This document shows, in pieces, positions 1-7,918 of a DNA stretch of 64,000 bases; position 1 is the first letter of the stretch; every line of letters begins with the position of its first letter. The position numbers and the translations under genes were made by a program. The stretch is from positions 1-64,000 of the forward strand of contig CAJTAK010000018.1 of assembly GCA_910574255.1 (NCBI GenBank), given 5' to 3'. The notes beneath the pieces are model-generated. The model saw only the letters and a list, made by a program, of their open reading frames with translations, searched no databases and was not told where the DNA came from. This DNA is from Clostridia bacterium. GTDB taxonomy: Bacteria; Bacillota; Clostridia; Lachnospirales; Lachnospiraceae.

Positions 1-92
1 CGAAACCAATATCATTGTAACATAGGAGGATTTTTTTACTCTAGGTAACGCTACGGCTTTGCCTCGGCCCCCATTTCAAATGGGGGATATAG

Positions 93-377
93 ATACGATT
101 TCATCATGGCAATGCACGTCTTGTATTTGAGCAGATTCTGGAAGCGGATGTGGAGCCTGCCGCTTATATGGAAGAGCATGGAATGAAAGTGATTACGGAT
201 GACGATGCACTTCTTACGGCGGTGGATGAGGTTTTGGCGGAGAATCCCAAAGTTGTGGAGGAATTTCATAGCGGTAAGGAGAAAGTCTTTGGCTTTCTGG
301 TTGGACAGGTGATGAAGAAGATGAAAGGTAAGGCGGATCCCGGGAAAGTGAATGAAGCTTTGAGGGGGCGGATTTAG
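93..377 (+). pseudogene. gatB: 3' remnant of gatB (Asp-tRNA(Asn)/Glu-tRNA(Gln) amidotransferase subunit B)
   Basis: The frame encodes only the last ~95 residues of GatB, the YqeY-like tail domain that contacts tRNA. Recognisable family motifs are [50 protein letters not shown] and NEAL. A stop at position 90 closes the frame upstream, and bases 1-90 do not encode the rest of GatB, so the 5' part has been lost or lies elsewhere. A ribosome-site-like AGGAGGA at 25-31 and a small inverted repeat (CCCCATTT/AAATGGGG, about 68-86) lie in front of the remnant. This is most easily read as a recombination or insertion scar. The first in-frame start is GTG at 150. Confident about the family, less so about how it was broken. 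Confidence 0.8.
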
Positions 378-462
378 GGAGTTTTTGAACTGAGACAGGG
401 CGGTGTCTGGTTGTGACCGGACTGTTTATGTGAAACAGCAGAATATGCGGGATAGAAATGTT

Positions 463-493
463 ATGGGGCTGTCAGGAAATAAGACAGCCCCAT
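463..493. terminator. bidirectional hairpin terminator
   Basis: An 11-bp perfect inverted repeat (ATGGGGCTGTC and its complement, 463-473 and 483-493) with a 9-nt loop lies between the convergent gatB remnant and the SDR gene. There is no long T-run on the plus side. It probably ends transcription of the minus-strand SDR gene. Confidence 0.6.
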
Positions 494-528
494 ATGATGG
501 TGGTCTTGCGGTTTCCGGTATAGATTTT

Positions 529-1323
529 TTATTTGTCCATTTTTTGATTACGATTTGAGTTCCCGGCATAATCAAATTGTGGCTCTTTAAGCTCGAATAC
601 AAAATTTTCTCTGTTCACTACACCTACCACTTTGTCGCTATCATAAAGTTTAAGCAAAAATTCGGCCACCTGTGTACCGATATGATATGTGCCAAAGACC
701 TTATCATAATCATATTCGGTTACATGATTAGCGACTTTTCCGAATTCCGTCTTAGTTGCTGCCGGAGCTAATACTTTTGCCTGCATTTTGCAGTCATTTT
801 CCTTTAATTCCCATGCCAATCCCTCGGTAAATGTGCTGACATAAAATTTGGACGCACAATAAGTAATAGCTGCAGGTACGATCGTATAGCCGCCGGCAGA
901 AGAAATATTGATAAGCTGTGTTCCCTCTACATCTTTGAAATCCCGCACAAACAGTGAAGAAAGAACCGTGAGGGCTTCCACGTTTAAGTGAAGCATTTGT
1001 GTGATTTTGTTCAAGTCCTGATGACTTACGGTGTCGTAGTTTCCAAAACCGGCACTGTTAATCCATGTCTGCAACGGATACTTCTTAATTTCTTCATACA
1101 GCCGAAAAACATTGTCGTGAATGGATAAGTCCGTAGCCTTGATTATAATATTCAATGCCGGATAGCAAGATAAGATTTCCTGTTTTAATGCTTCGAGCCT
1201 GTCTTTTCTGCGGGCTGCTAAAATCAGATGACTGCCACGTCCTGCAAATGCCTTTGCCGCTTCATACCCGATACCTGAACTTGCTCCGGTGATTACGGTA
1301 TATTTTTCTGTGTTGTGAATCAT
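529..1323 (-). CDS. short-chain dehydrogenase/reductase (SDR)
   Basis: 264 aa, the usual length of a classical SDR. The N-terminal Rossmann motif TGASSGIG (residues ~13-20) binds NAD(P); NSAG (~88-91) and the catalytic YxxxK in YCASK (~157-161) with an upstream Ser (ISSAGG) are all present, so the protein should be active. The AARR segment after the second strand, with its basic residues, favours NADP(H), but this is inference. The substrate cannot be named. The gene diverges from a MerR-family gene and its promoter has MerR-type architecture (see 1356-1386), so it is the likely target of that regulator. Cytosolic; no signal peptide. Confidence 0.88.
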   Translation of the reverse strand: MIHNTEKYTVITGASSGIGYEAAKAFAGRGSHLILAARRKDRLEALKQEILSCYPALNIIIKATDLSIHDNVFRLYEEIKKYPLQTWINSAGFGNYDTVSHQDLNKITQMLHLNVEALTVLSSLFVRDFKDVEGTQLINISSAGGYTIVPAAITYCASKFYVSTFTEGLAWELKENDCKMQAKVLAPAATKTEFGKVANHVTEYDYDKVFGTYHIGTQVAEFLLKLYDSDKVVGVVNRENFVFELKEPQFDYAGNSNRNQKMDK

Positions 1324-1355
1324 TTACAAAACCTCCCCGTTTTTGATATAATGCA

Positions 1356-1386
1356 AGCATACAATGTAGAGTGAACTCTATGTCAA
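1356..1386 (-). promoter_or_regulatory. MerR-type promoter with palindromic operator for the SDR gene
   Basis: Read on the minus strand, a consensus -35 TTGACA (1386-1381) and a -10 TATGCT (1361-1356) are 19 bp apart, the over-long spacer typical of MerR-activated promoters. The spacer holds the palindrome TAGAGT-GA-ACTCTA (1367-1380). The arrangement predicts that the divergent MerR protein binds the spacer and realigns the two boxes to activate the SDR gene. Confidence 0.75.
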
Positions 1387-1389
1387 GAG

Positions 1390-1779
1390 ATGGGAAGTGA
1401 TTTTTTGAAATATTCCATAGGTGAATTTTCAAAGCTGACAGGTTTAGGCATACATACCTTGCGTTACTATGAGCAGGAACATTTAATCACACCAGGGCGT
1501 AATTCCGGCAACCGCCGTTGCTATACGGATCGGGATCTGGCCTGGATTGATTTTATCAAGCGGTTAAAAGACACGGGTATGCCAATCAAAGAAATCCGGC
1601 ATTACGCTGAATTGCGTGCAAAGGGTGAACCTACTTTGTCTGCAAGAATGGAAATGCTCATTTCTCACCGAAAAGCTCTGGGTGAACAAATCAATCAATT
1701 ACAAGAACACATGAATAAATTAGACGAAAAGATTGAATTTTATCGGCGGGAAATTGGATGTATTACAAAGGAAACATGA
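1390..1779 (+). CDS. MerR-family transcriptional regulator
   Basis: 129 aa. The N-terminal winged helix-turn-helix is clear: YSIGEFSKLTGLGIHTLRYYE followed by the wing RRCYTDRDL, then a long C-terminal coiled coil (about residues 85-122) for dimerisation. No metal-binding cysteine pair is evident at the C-terminus, so a small-molecule or redox ligand is more likely than a heavy metal. The ATG at 1390 has little ribosome-site sequence; a TTG at 1405 lies just behind GGAAGTG and gives a protein beginning M-K-Y-S-I-G, which fits the family better. Divergent from the SDR gene. Confidence 0.88.
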   Translation: MGSDFLKYSIGEFSKLTGLGIHTLRYYEQEHLITPGRNSGNRRCYTDRDLAWIDFIKRLKDTGMPIKEIRHYAELRAKGEPTLSARMEMLISHRKALGEQINQLQEHMNKLDEKIEFYRREIGCITKET

Positions 1780-1835
1780 TTCTGGGAAATACTTTTGATT
1801 ACGAAGACTGAGCCATTTATGAGGATAATAGCAGG

Positions 1836-2342
1836 ATGGAGACAGAAGATCTTATTCTTGGGAAAGCAAAATATGAGGATTGGAGATCTATATACCATAA
1901 TGTCTGGTCCAGGCCGGAGACGGCAGAGTATATGGTATGGAAAGTGACGGTAAATGAGGATGAAGCCAGGGAGAGGATACGTAGGACAATCGCATGGCAG
2001 GGGACCCATGATGCATGGCTGATCTATGAGAGAGACAGCGGGCAGGCCATTGGTTTTGCAGGAGTGGAGGAAACAGAGCCGCATATTTATCATGAGACTG
2101 GTATTGCTTTGGGGCCGGAGTATGTGGGAAAGGGATATGGGAAGCAAATACTGTGTTTATTGATGGAATACTGTGTTTCTTTAGGCGGGCAGGAATTTTA
2201 TTATTCTACACGGGCAGGGAATCTTGCTTCAAAGGCTCTGGCATTGTCCTGCGGACTGACCTATCAGTATTCGGAGCAGAAGCTCGACCCATGTAGTGGG
2301 AAGACTTATGAATTGGAGGTTTATAAAAAGGATCTGAACTGA
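1836..2342 (+). CDS. GNAT-family N-acetyltransferase (RimJ/RimL-like)
   Basis: 168 aa single GNAT domain. The acetyl-CoA-binding motif A is visible as GIALGPEYVGKGYGKQIL (residues ~89-106), preceded by the strand GFAGVEE and followed by the ARAGN-like segment TRAGNLASKAL. The family transfers acetyl groups from acetyl-CoA to amines such as ribosomal protein N-termini, antibiotics or small metabolites. The acceptor is not readable from the sequence. No strong ribosome site is seen (GCAGGATGG). It stands alone after the MerR gene. Confidence 0.8.
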   Translation: METEDLILGKAKYEDWRSIYHNVWSRPETAEYMVWKVTVNEDEARERIRRTIAWQGTHDAWLIYERDSGQAIGFAGVEETEPHIYHETGIALGPEYVGKGYGKQILCLLMEYCVSLGGQEFYYSTRAGNLASKALALSCGLTYQYSEQKLDPCSGKTYELEVYKKDLN

Positions 2343-2580
2343 TATTTATGCCGTATGTAAAAGGACGGACGATTGGGGAGCAACAGAAAAACTCCATATT
2401 TATGCCACATGAAAAAGAGCAGACAGTTGGCAGATAACAGAAGAATCAGTAATCGGATATGACCTCCATGTGTATACGGTAATCCCTGTTATCTTTGATG
2501 TTTTTCAACCACAGTATACAGGTAAATCCACAAAACTACAAATTGGAGATCATTGCATATTGTCTGTCACCTTTCTTCGG

Positions 2581-2970
2581 TTAATGTCTGTCAAAATATT
2601 TAAAACAAACCACATAAACGACTTGGCTTAGCAAAAAGATACTTATGGCAATCATGCAGCCTGCCATATCTGCTTTGCAGATGGCAGAATACAAAGCAAG
2701 AACAATAAAACCTATATTGGCAAATTCAGATACAAGAGTATATGCTTTGCCGTTAATAAGCACATTCCTTTCATCCTCATCCATGATTCTGGCACGACCA
2801 ATTTTATGGACAAAGTGTTCAAACAGAAAATCCACAATGCCATAAGCTATGAGGGCAGAACCGGCAGAAACAATAAAAGCTGCAGGAAATCCCTTTATAA
2901 GACTAAAAGGCAATGCCAGAATACCAATACCAATCAATAAACACGCAAAAATCTTCTTACTTTTTCTCAT
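2581..2970 (-). CDS. small four-helix membrane protein paired with an XRE regulator
   Basis: 129 aa from the ATG at 2970, which lies 1 nt after the stop of the upstream HTH gene and behind GAGGAGG (inside the end of that gene). About four hydrophobic segments are seen: residues ~5-25, 30-50, 76-93 and 96-118, with a charged cytosolic loop DEDERN between the second and third. The family is not named with certainty; such proteins are often found next to a short XRE regulator in Firmicutes. Tight coupling with the HTH gene says they act together, possibly the membrane protein sequestering the regulator or being its only target. Confidence 0.7.
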   Translation of the reverse strand: MRKSKKIFACLLIGIGILALPFSLIKGFPAAFIVSAGSALIAYGIVDFLFEHFVHKIGRARIMDEDERNVLINGKAYTLVSEFANIGFIVLALYSAICKADMAGCMIAISIFLLSQVVYVVCFKYFDRH

Positions 2971-2971
2971 G

Positions 2972-3193
2972 TCAATCCTCCTCAAAATGAAATAATTCTT
3001 CAATCCTTAATCCAAATATTTTAGCCAGCTCATGTGCCAGTAAAACGGACGGATTGTATTGCCCTTTTTCCAATGAAATAATCGTTCTGGATGATACCTT
3101 GACTAAATCAGCAAGCTGCTGTTGAGTAAGCTGTTTCTTTATTCGGCATTCTCTTACATTGTTTGATAGCAGTGCAGGAACTTCTTTTTTCAA
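2972..3193 (-). CDS. short Cro/CI-type (XRE) HTH regulator
   Basis: 73 aa made almost entirely of one HTH_3 domain: RECRIKKQLTQQQLADLVKVSSRTIISLEKGQYNPS, followed by LAHELAKIFGLRIEELFHFEE. This is the compact YozG-like form found with small membrane proteins. It has no sensor domain. It is likely autoregulated through the inverted repeat at 3209-3242 immediately upstream. First gene of a two-gene minus-strand operon with the membrane protein. Confidence 0.88.
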   Translation of the reverse strand: MKKEVPALLSNNVRECRIKKQLTQQQLADLVKVSSRTIISLEKGQYNPSVLLAHELAKIFGLRIEELFHFEED

Positions 3194-3208
3194 TCCTTGT
3201 CTCCTATG

Positions 3209-3242
3209 TATGAAATAAACTTCATGTGAATTTTATTTCATA
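3209..3242. promoter_or_regulatory. inverted-repeat operator upstream of the XRE gene
   Basis: Arms TATGAAATAAA (3209-3219) and TTTATTTCATA (3232-3242) are perfect complements separated by 12 bp, directly in front of the XRE gene. This is a likely binding site for a dimeric regulator; no direct test is possible here. Confidence 0.55.
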
Positions 3243-3301
3243 TTATCATTTGGATATGCTTTTGTCAACAATATTTTCCGTGTACAAGGACATTATCTCG
3301 C

Positions 3302-3350
3302 TTGACAACTTTATTATACAGCTGTATAATATATTATACAAATGTATAAC
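3302..3350 (+). promoter_or_regulatory. consensus promoter overlapped by two BlaI-type operators
   Basis: -35 TTGACA (3302-3307) and -10 TATAAT (3325-3330) match consensus exactly with a 17-bp spacer. An 18-bp perfect palindrome built on TATACAG/CTGTATA covers 3313-3330, including the -10. A near-copy (TATACAAATGTATA core) covers 3333-3350. These TACA/TGTA dyads are the classic BlaI/MecI operator form, so the operon should be strongly expressed and tightly self-repressed. Confidence 0.85.
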
Positions 3351-3364
3351 CAGGAGAAAACTTT

Positions 3365-3772
3365 ATGATCAATACCACAAAAAAGCTGGGGGAAGCCGAG
3401 CTGGAAATCATGCAGGTCATCTGGAAAAAAGAAACTCCGGTCACTTCCAACTACATTTTAAAAGAACTTAAAGGGCAAAGAAAATGGCAGCTTTCCACTC
3501 TGATGACCTCATTAACACGCCTGTCCAACAAAGGATTTGTAAGTTGCGACCGTTCAACAGGAAGCAATCTCTATACCTCTCTTATTTCCGAAAATGAATA
3601 TAAGGCCAAAGCCAGCAGGCACTTTCTTGAGAAGCTGTATAACAATTCCATCCAAAATATGATAGCTGCCCTGTACAGTGATAAAGCTATCAAGAATTCG
3701 GATGTGGCAGAGCTTCGAAGATTTCTGGACGAAATAGAAGCGGAGCATTCCGGGGAGGATGAGCAATGCTGA
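3365..3772 (+). CDS. blaI: BlaI/MecI-family repressor
   Basis: 135 aa. N-terminal winged helix: LGEAELEIMQVIWKKETPVTS, the family signature, followed by WQLSTLMTSLTRLSNKGFVS; C-terminal helices (from ~75) form the dimer. In the known system a BlaR1/MecR1 metalloprotease receptor triggers cleavage of the repressor. The gene overlaps the start of the M56 gene by 7 nt. Two matching dyads lie in its own promoter. Because the partner receptor is now split by an insertion, derepression through it should be lost unless another protease substitutes. Confidence 0.92.
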   Translation: MINTTKKLGEAELEIMQVIWKKETPVTSNYILKELKGQRKWQLSTLMTSLTRLSNKGFVSCDRSTGSNLYTSLISENEYKAKASRHFLEKLYNNSIQNMIAALYSDKAIKNSDVAELRRFLDEIEAEHSGEDEQC

Positions 3773-4338
3773 CAAACCTGTTTCTTTCCGTTTTGGAAAT
3801 ATCCCTGTCAGTCAGCCTGATTGTCACTGTACTGCTTCTGTTTTCACCCCTTTTAAACAGACGGTATGCTTCCAAATGGAGCTATTGGATCTGGATCTTT
3901 CTGGCTCTGCGTCTTGTGATTCCCTTTCATCTAATACAGGGACAATCGGTTACAGCCCTTTTCCAAAGAAAGTCCCCGAGCACATCTGTTTCAAAAGAAA
4001 CCTCACCGGATATTGCTTCTAACGAGACGGTCTTAAGTCCCATGACGGTTGAACTGCCGCCCCAATTGACAGCACCAATCCTGCCCCGGACGGAAAAGAG
4101 CAATATCCCCATCACCTTGCTGGATATCGCAGCCCTCCTCTGGTTGGCCGGATGCCTGTGTTTTCTGTCCGTCCATCTGGTAAGCTATCTCCATTATAAA
4201 AAATGGCTGCTAATAAGGGGATCGGCCCTAAAGGACAAAAAGATCTGGGAGCAGCTATTGGCATTGGAACAGGAATTACAGGTGGATATGATAGATTTAA
4301 TTGAATCCCCCAGAGCATCCAGCCCTATGATCATAGGA
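3766..4338 (+). pseudogene. 5' part of an M56 (BlaR1/MecR1-like) receptor gene, split by the mobile element
   Basis: 191 intact codons, from ATG 3766 to the GGA at 4336-4338, with transmembrane segments at residues ~4-25, ~35-52 and ~118-140. It ends in SPMIIG, the segment just before the conserved P-V-L-V-L-P of M56 proteins. The frame then runs into the element and stops at 4455 with unrelated residues. Joining codon 191 to position 14724 gives SPMIIG-FRMPVLVLP in frame, so 3766-4338 plus 14724-15656 was a ~501-aa receptor. The HExxH zinc motif lies in the other half, so this half cannot be a protease. It could still sit in the membrane. Confidence 0.88.
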
Positions 4339-4360
4339 TGTAGGACGGATTTTGCGGACA
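4337..4360 (+). repeat. left attachment site (attL) with recombinase-arm inverted repeat
   Basis: GA at 4337-4338, an 11-bp gap, then TTTTGCGGACA (4350-4360). Mirrored exactly in spacing and sequence at the right end. Confidence 0.82.
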
Positions 4361-4394
4361 TTCAAAATAAAAAAGAATGTGGAGGTAATAGACA

Positions 4395-4769
4395 ATGGCA
4401 AAATCATTATTTGAGGAACTGGGTGGCAGATATGAGCGGCAAGGCGATTACTTAATACCGTGCATAACTGTACCCACCGAAGAAGAACAGCCGATAGGCA
4501 TATGGGGACAGCGGCATCTGGACTATCTGAAGCAATACCGCAGGGTTACATACACTAATCTTCTCACAAGCGGCAGGCTCAACGCCTATCTTGTAGATGT
4601 AGACAGACAGGCGCAGGAACGCTTTGAAAGGCTCATAGAGGGCATGAAACAGGCGCAGGGCATAACGGAACGCCTAAAGGAAGAAAACGCCTTAGAATGG
4701 GTACAATACTTAAATAATATAAGGGCATGTGCGAGGGAGATTGTGAACGAGGAAATTATTTTCGCATAG
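4395..4769 (+). CDS. tnpV: TnpV-like transposon-encoded protein
   Basis: 124 aa. MAKSLFEELGGRYERQGDYLIP and GIWGQRHLDYLKQYRRVTYTNLLTSGRLNAYLVDVD are the signature of the TnpV family found in Tn4451/Tn4453-type elements. The C-terminal half is helical (QAQERFERLIEGMKQAQGITERLKEEN). Function is not established; it is a small cytosolic protein carried near the end of the element. Ribosome site TGGAGG lies ~9 nt before the ATG. The last codons and following ~25 bp resemble bases 63885-63915 at the other end of the window. Confidence 0.85.
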   Translation: MAKSLFEELGGRYERQGDYLIPCITVPTEEEQPIGIWGQRHLDYLKQYRRVTYTNLLTSGRLNAYLVDVDRQAQERFERLIEGMKQAQGITERLKEENALEWVQYLNNIRACAREIVNEEIIFA

Positions 4770-4973
4770 ACAGGCAAGGTGGCAGAATGTAAAAGTTCTG
4801 TCACTTTTCTTTTCATAGGGCTGATTAAAGTTCATATTTGCCAGAAGGAGTTTCAGCATGGTAAAATATAAAGAACTATATCATTATCATTGCATCTGTA
4901 AATTAATTGAGGAATGCGACATACTTGTTGTCACATTCCTAATGCTATAACTAAAATGAAGGAGGAATTGAAT

Positions 4974-5321
4974 ATGCCGTTTACTGAAATATGTATTTAT
5001 CAAGTCAAGCCGCAAAAGGTAGAAGAATTTGAAGCTCTTATGCTTGAAGCCAAAAGCCTCTTAGAAAAACAGGAGGGATTGCTTCTGCTTCGGTTCGCAA
5101 AAAGAGGGTATCGCATAGACATGGAGCAAATTAAGGAGGGGCTTCCACCTCTTAAAATTAACCGTATCGTAAAAAGTGTTAAGTATATGCTTTACTGGGA
5201 ATTTGATACGAAAGAGAACTACGGAGCAGCACAAAAAAATCTTTATGACAGCTATTGGAAGTCTATTGAAAAATGTTTAATAGTTCCGCACGACAAATAT
5301 TTAGGAGAGGGAGTGTTTTAA
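4974..5321 (+). CDS. antibiotic-biosynthesis-monooxygenase-like (ABM fold) small protein
   Basis: 115 aa from the ATG at 4974, chosen because AAGGAGG sits 8 nt upstream; an earlier in-frame ATG has no such site. The pattern FTEICIYQVKPQKVEEFEALMLEAKSLLEKQEGLL is typical of the dimeric ferredoxin-like ABM fold, and YMLYWEFDTKENYGAAQ matches the second half. Members range from monooxygenases to heme-degrading and stress proteins; the reaction here is unknown. Its stop overlaps the start of the DUF3795 gene (TAATG). First gene of the element's AT-rich cargo operon, behind KMKEELN-encoding leader sequence. Confidence 0.6.
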   Translation: MPFTEICIYQVKPQKVEEFEALMLEAKSLLEKQEGLLLLRFAKRGYRIDMEQIKEGLPPLKINRIVKSVKYMLYWEFDTKENYGAAQKNLYDSYWKSIEKCLIVPHDKYLGEGVF

Positions 5322-5665
5322 TGGATTTCGCATATTGTGGATTGGATTGTAGTGAATGTCCTGTTTATTTGGCTACTATCAGAAAAAATACAGATGAACA
5401 AATCAAATTGGCAAACGAATATTCAACTGATGTTACAAAATTCTCAAAAGAAGATATGTATTGTTTGGGATGCCATTCTGATATGGTGTCGAAAAAGATG
5501 TGCGGTAATTGTGAAATAAGACTATGTGGCGTTAAGAAACCCTATGGAAGTTGTGCCGAATGTGACAAATTTCCATGTTCTATACTGGAAGAAAATTTAG
5601 GTGATAATTCAGAAAACTTGAATCATTTAAAACAGCTTGCCATTAAACACAAAAAGGCAGAGTGA
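5321..5665 (+). CDS. DUF3795 cysteine-rich protein
   Basis: 114 aa, start fixed by the TAATG overlap and GGAGAGGG upstream. It begins FAYCGLDCSECPVYLATI and contains CLGCHSD, CGNCEIRLC and CAECDKFPC, a set of paired cysteines typical of DUF3795 proteins and suggesting bound zinc or an Fe-S cluster. Function is unknown in the literature I can recall. Sandwiched between an ABM-like gene and a WYL regulator gene with almost no spacing, so the three form one cargo unit of the mobile element. Confidence 0.85.
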   Translation: MDFAYCGLDCSECPVYLATIRKNTDEQIKLANEYSTDVTKFSKEDMYCLGCHSDMVSKKMCGNCEIRLCGVKKPYGSCAECDKFPCSILEENLGDNSENLNHLKQLAIKHKKAE

Positions 5666-5669
5666 TAAT

Positions 5670-6575
5670 ATGCAGATAGACAGACTTATTCAAATTGTGT
5701 TTCTCTTGTTAAGGCATGAGAATATAACTGCAAAGCAACTGGCGGAAGAACTTTGCGTTTCCACCCGCACGATATATAGGGACATCAATATACTTTCGAT
5801 TGCGGGAATACCGATTACATCACAAAAAGGATATGGCGGAGGATTGTCGTTATTACAAGGCTTTTCACTGGACAAATCTTATTTTACGCAGGAAGAACAA
5901 AAGAATATTATACAGGCGTTGCAGATTCTAAAGTCGTCAAATTATCCCAATGCTGATAAATCATTAAACAAGATTGCTGGATTGTTTAGTCACAATTTGC
6001 AGTCCGAATGGTTGGAGATTGATTTTTCCTATTGGGGCAGTCCTGAAAAGGAACGAAACAATATTACGGTTTTAGAACGTGCGATAATCAATAAGTATGT
6101 GATTACGTTCACTTATTTTAATGCAGAATTGACAATCACCAATCAGATTGTCGAACCGTTGAAATTGGTTTTCAAATCTCATGCATGGTATCTTGTTGCC
6201 TATTCAAAGCGCAAAAATGATATTCGCACTTTTAAGATGTCCCGTATTAGGGAGCTTCAAATAACAGACCAATTATTTGAACGTGAATTACCAAAGGATT
6301 TTTCCATTACCCCTGTCTACAAGGAAGAATACAATACCCCGATATTCATATTACATTTTTCGGAAAAGATAGCGTATAAAGTCTATGATGAATTTCAAGA
6401 GAAATATATTAAAAAATTAGACGATGGAACATTGGAAGTGACTTTTAGATACCAGCTTAGTGATTGGACTTTCCTATATCTGCTTTCTTTTGGGGAATAT
6501 GTCGAAATTATTGAACCTGTTGAAGCAAGAAATATTCTAAAGGAAAAAGCCAAAAGAATATCTGCCATGTACTAA
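5670..6575 (+). CDS. HTH/WYL-domain transcriptional regulator
   Basis: 301 aa from ATG 5670. N-terminal HTH_11 domain: RLIQIVFLLLRHENITAKQLAEELCVSTRTIYRDINILS, then GIPITSQKGYGGGLSLL, the wing. The WYL domain is at ~135-220, with the AWYLVAYSKRKNDIRTFKMSRI signature, followed by the WCX C-terminal extension to the end (LSFGEYVEIIEPVEARNIL). Such proteins sense ligands, often nucleic-acid derived, and control nearby genes; here the target is probably the cargo operon it closes. AT-rich like its two neighbours and unlike the GC-richer element backbone, which suggests that the three genes were acquired as a block. Confidence 0.92.
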   Translation: MQIDRLIQIVFLLLRHENITAKQLAEELCVSTRTIYRDINILSIAGIPITSQKGYGGGLSLLQGFSLDKSYFTQEEQKNIIQALQILKSSNYPNADKSLNKIAGLFSHNLQSEWLEIDFSYWGSPEKERNNITVLERAIINKYVITFTYFNAELTITNQIVEPLKLVFKSHAWYLVAYSKRKNDIRTFKMSRIRELQITDQLFERELPKDFSITPVYKEEYNTPIFILHFSEKIAYKVYDEFQEKYIKKLDDGTLEVTFRYQLSDWTFLYLLSFGEYVEIIEPVEARNILKEKAKRISAMY

Positions 6576-6641
6576 CAATGTCGGAAATGTAGATGTTTGC
6601 CGTAATTTAAAAGATTATAAATAGCAATTATAGGAGTGTAT

Positions 6642-6812
6642 ATGAAAGAAAAGTGGATACGCTGTCCTGTTTGCGGTAATAAAACCCGTGACAGAATTAG
6701 AGAAGACACGGTTTTGAAAAACTACCCTCTCTATTGCCCGAAATGCAAGCAGGAAACTTTGATTGAGGTCAAAAGTTTGCAAATAACAGTCATCACAGAG
6801 CCAGACGCATAG
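6642..6812 (+). CDS. cysteine-rich KTR-type small protein
   Basis: 56 aa: KWIRCPVCGNKTRDRIREDT followed by LKNYPLYCPKCKQETLIEV. Two CxxC pairs make a single zinc ribbon, the pattern of the cysteine-rich KTR proteins carried by many Firmicutes conjugative and mobilisable elements. Presumed nucleic-acid binding; function unknown. Ribosome site TAGGAG 5 nt before the ATG. Followed by a terminator. Too short for routine ORF calling. Confidence 0.82.
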   Translation: MKEKWIRCPVCGNKTRDRIREDTVLKNYPLYCPKCKQETLIEVKSLQITVITEPDA

Positions 6813-6816
6813 ACGC

Positions 6817-6869
6817 AGAGCCGATGAACGTGTGAAATAAACTCACAGTTCGTTGGCTCTATTTTATTT
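6817..6869 (+). terminator. rho-independent terminator after the KTR gene
   Basis: Long imperfect stem: AGAGCC-GATGAAC-GTGTGA (6817-6835) pairs with CTCACAGTTCGTTGGCTCT (6842-6860), then ATTTTATTT. Ends the tnpV-side transcription unit. Confidence 0.75.
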
Positions 6870-6994
6870 CATAAGGTTTTAAGGCAAATGCTCACCAAAT
6901 AAAAAAACGAGGTTCGGTGGGCGGTATTGCTATGCCCGAAAAGACTTAACAAATACTCTCCAGACCTGTTTTTGAAGTTTGGAGGGATTTTTTT

Positions 6995-7123
6995 ATGTCC
7001 TTTTTTCGGGCAGTTATCCATCTGCTCATGCAAGGCAGATTTGACTTATACATAGCATATCGGGGATTGGCAGGAAGCCAGTTAAAAAAATCCCTGCCCA
7101 TGCAACGCTACTTCTCACCATGA
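6995..7123 (+). CDS. possible small protein, unknown
   Basis: 42 codons from ATG 6995 with GGAGGG 8 nt upstream, encoding a short basic, partly hydrophobic peptide (MSFFRAVIHLLMQGRFDLYIAY...). It lies in the ~500-bp stretch between the KTR gene and the first sigma-like gene, which otherwise holds no gene. A good ribosome site is the only support; it may be a leader peptide or spurious. Confidence 0.35.
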   Translation: MSFFRAVIHLLMQGRFDLYIAYRGLAGSQLKKSLPMQRYFSP

Positions 7124-7316
7124 AACCAGAAGTAGAATCTCTTCTTAACAGAATATGTATCTCCTATAACCGTAGAGGTCACAGAGCCTTTGCGGTTTTT
7201 CTTTTGTCGTTTTTTATCAGATTATGCCGCAGGGCGTTATGCGGTATTCATTGCCGTTCACCCCCTCTCCATCTGGATTTTCAGCATTTCAAAAATTCAG
7301 ATGGGAGGTACTTACG

Positions 7317-7832
7317 GTGAAGTATGCACCAAGAAAAGTATATATCAAAGAGAATGGCGGCTATGTGGAGCTGTCCTATATGGACTTCTGCCGCCGCAGG
7401 CAAGCCGACCAGAGTTACATGGACAAGCTGTTTATCCCCGTGCAGGGCTGTCTGCTTGAAGTCGTGCGGGAACAGTACGCAGATTTCTACAAGGAGAAAG
7501 AACGGTGGCGTTATCTGAAAAAACTGGATACGAACCACAGCCTGCTTTCATTGGAGGGATTTACGGATAGCGAGGGAAATGTGATTGACTTCGTTATTGA
7601 TGAAGCGGTGGATGTTGCAGAAACCGTTGTCCATTCGGTGATGGTGGACAGGCTGAAAGTCGCCCTGCCCTTATTGTCGGATAGTGAACAGACGTTGATA
7701 CAAGCAATCTTTTTTGAGGAACTTTCCGAGCGGGAAGTAGGATTAAAGTTAGGCGTGACGCAGAGCGTTGTCAATAAACGCAAAGCCAAAATCCTTGCGA
7801 AGCTGAGGAAGATAATGGAAAACAAAATTTAA
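7317..7832 (+). CDS. sigma-70 region-4-like regulator (element-encoded)
   Basis: 171 aa from GTG 7317, preceded by GGGAGG; upstream in-frame residues do not resemble the family. The C-terminal third is a sigma region 4 HTH: LPLLSDSEQTLIQAIFFEELSEREVGLKLGVTQSVVNKRKAKILAKLRKIM. The N-terminal part begins KYAPRKVYIKENGGYVELSYMDFCRRR, a pattern seen in sigma-like proteins of clostridial mobile elements. It probably directs or tunes transcription of the transfer genes. A terminator follows. First of three related regulators in a row. Confidence 0.8.
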   Translation: MKYAPRKVYIKENGGYVELSYMDFCRRRQADQSYMDKLFIPVQGCLLEVVREQYADFYKEKERWRYLKKLDTNHSLLSLEGFTDSEGNVIDFVIDEAVDVAETVVHSVMVDRLKVALPLLSDSEQTLIQAIFFEELSEREVGLKLGVTQSVVNKRKAKILAKLRKIMENKI

Positions 7833-7839
7833 GGCGTTC

Positions 7840-7882
7840 AGCCCCCTTGTTTTTTCCTTTGGGAAAATGAGGGGGCTTTTTC
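7840..7882 (+). terminator. rho-independent terminator
   Basis: AGCCCCCT (7840-7847) pairs with AGGGGGCT (7870-7877) followed by TTTTTCC. It lies directly after the first sigma-like gene. Confidence 0.75.
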
Positions 7883-7918
7883 CTGCCCTCTCAATCAATT
7901 CGATTGGAGGAAATAAGG

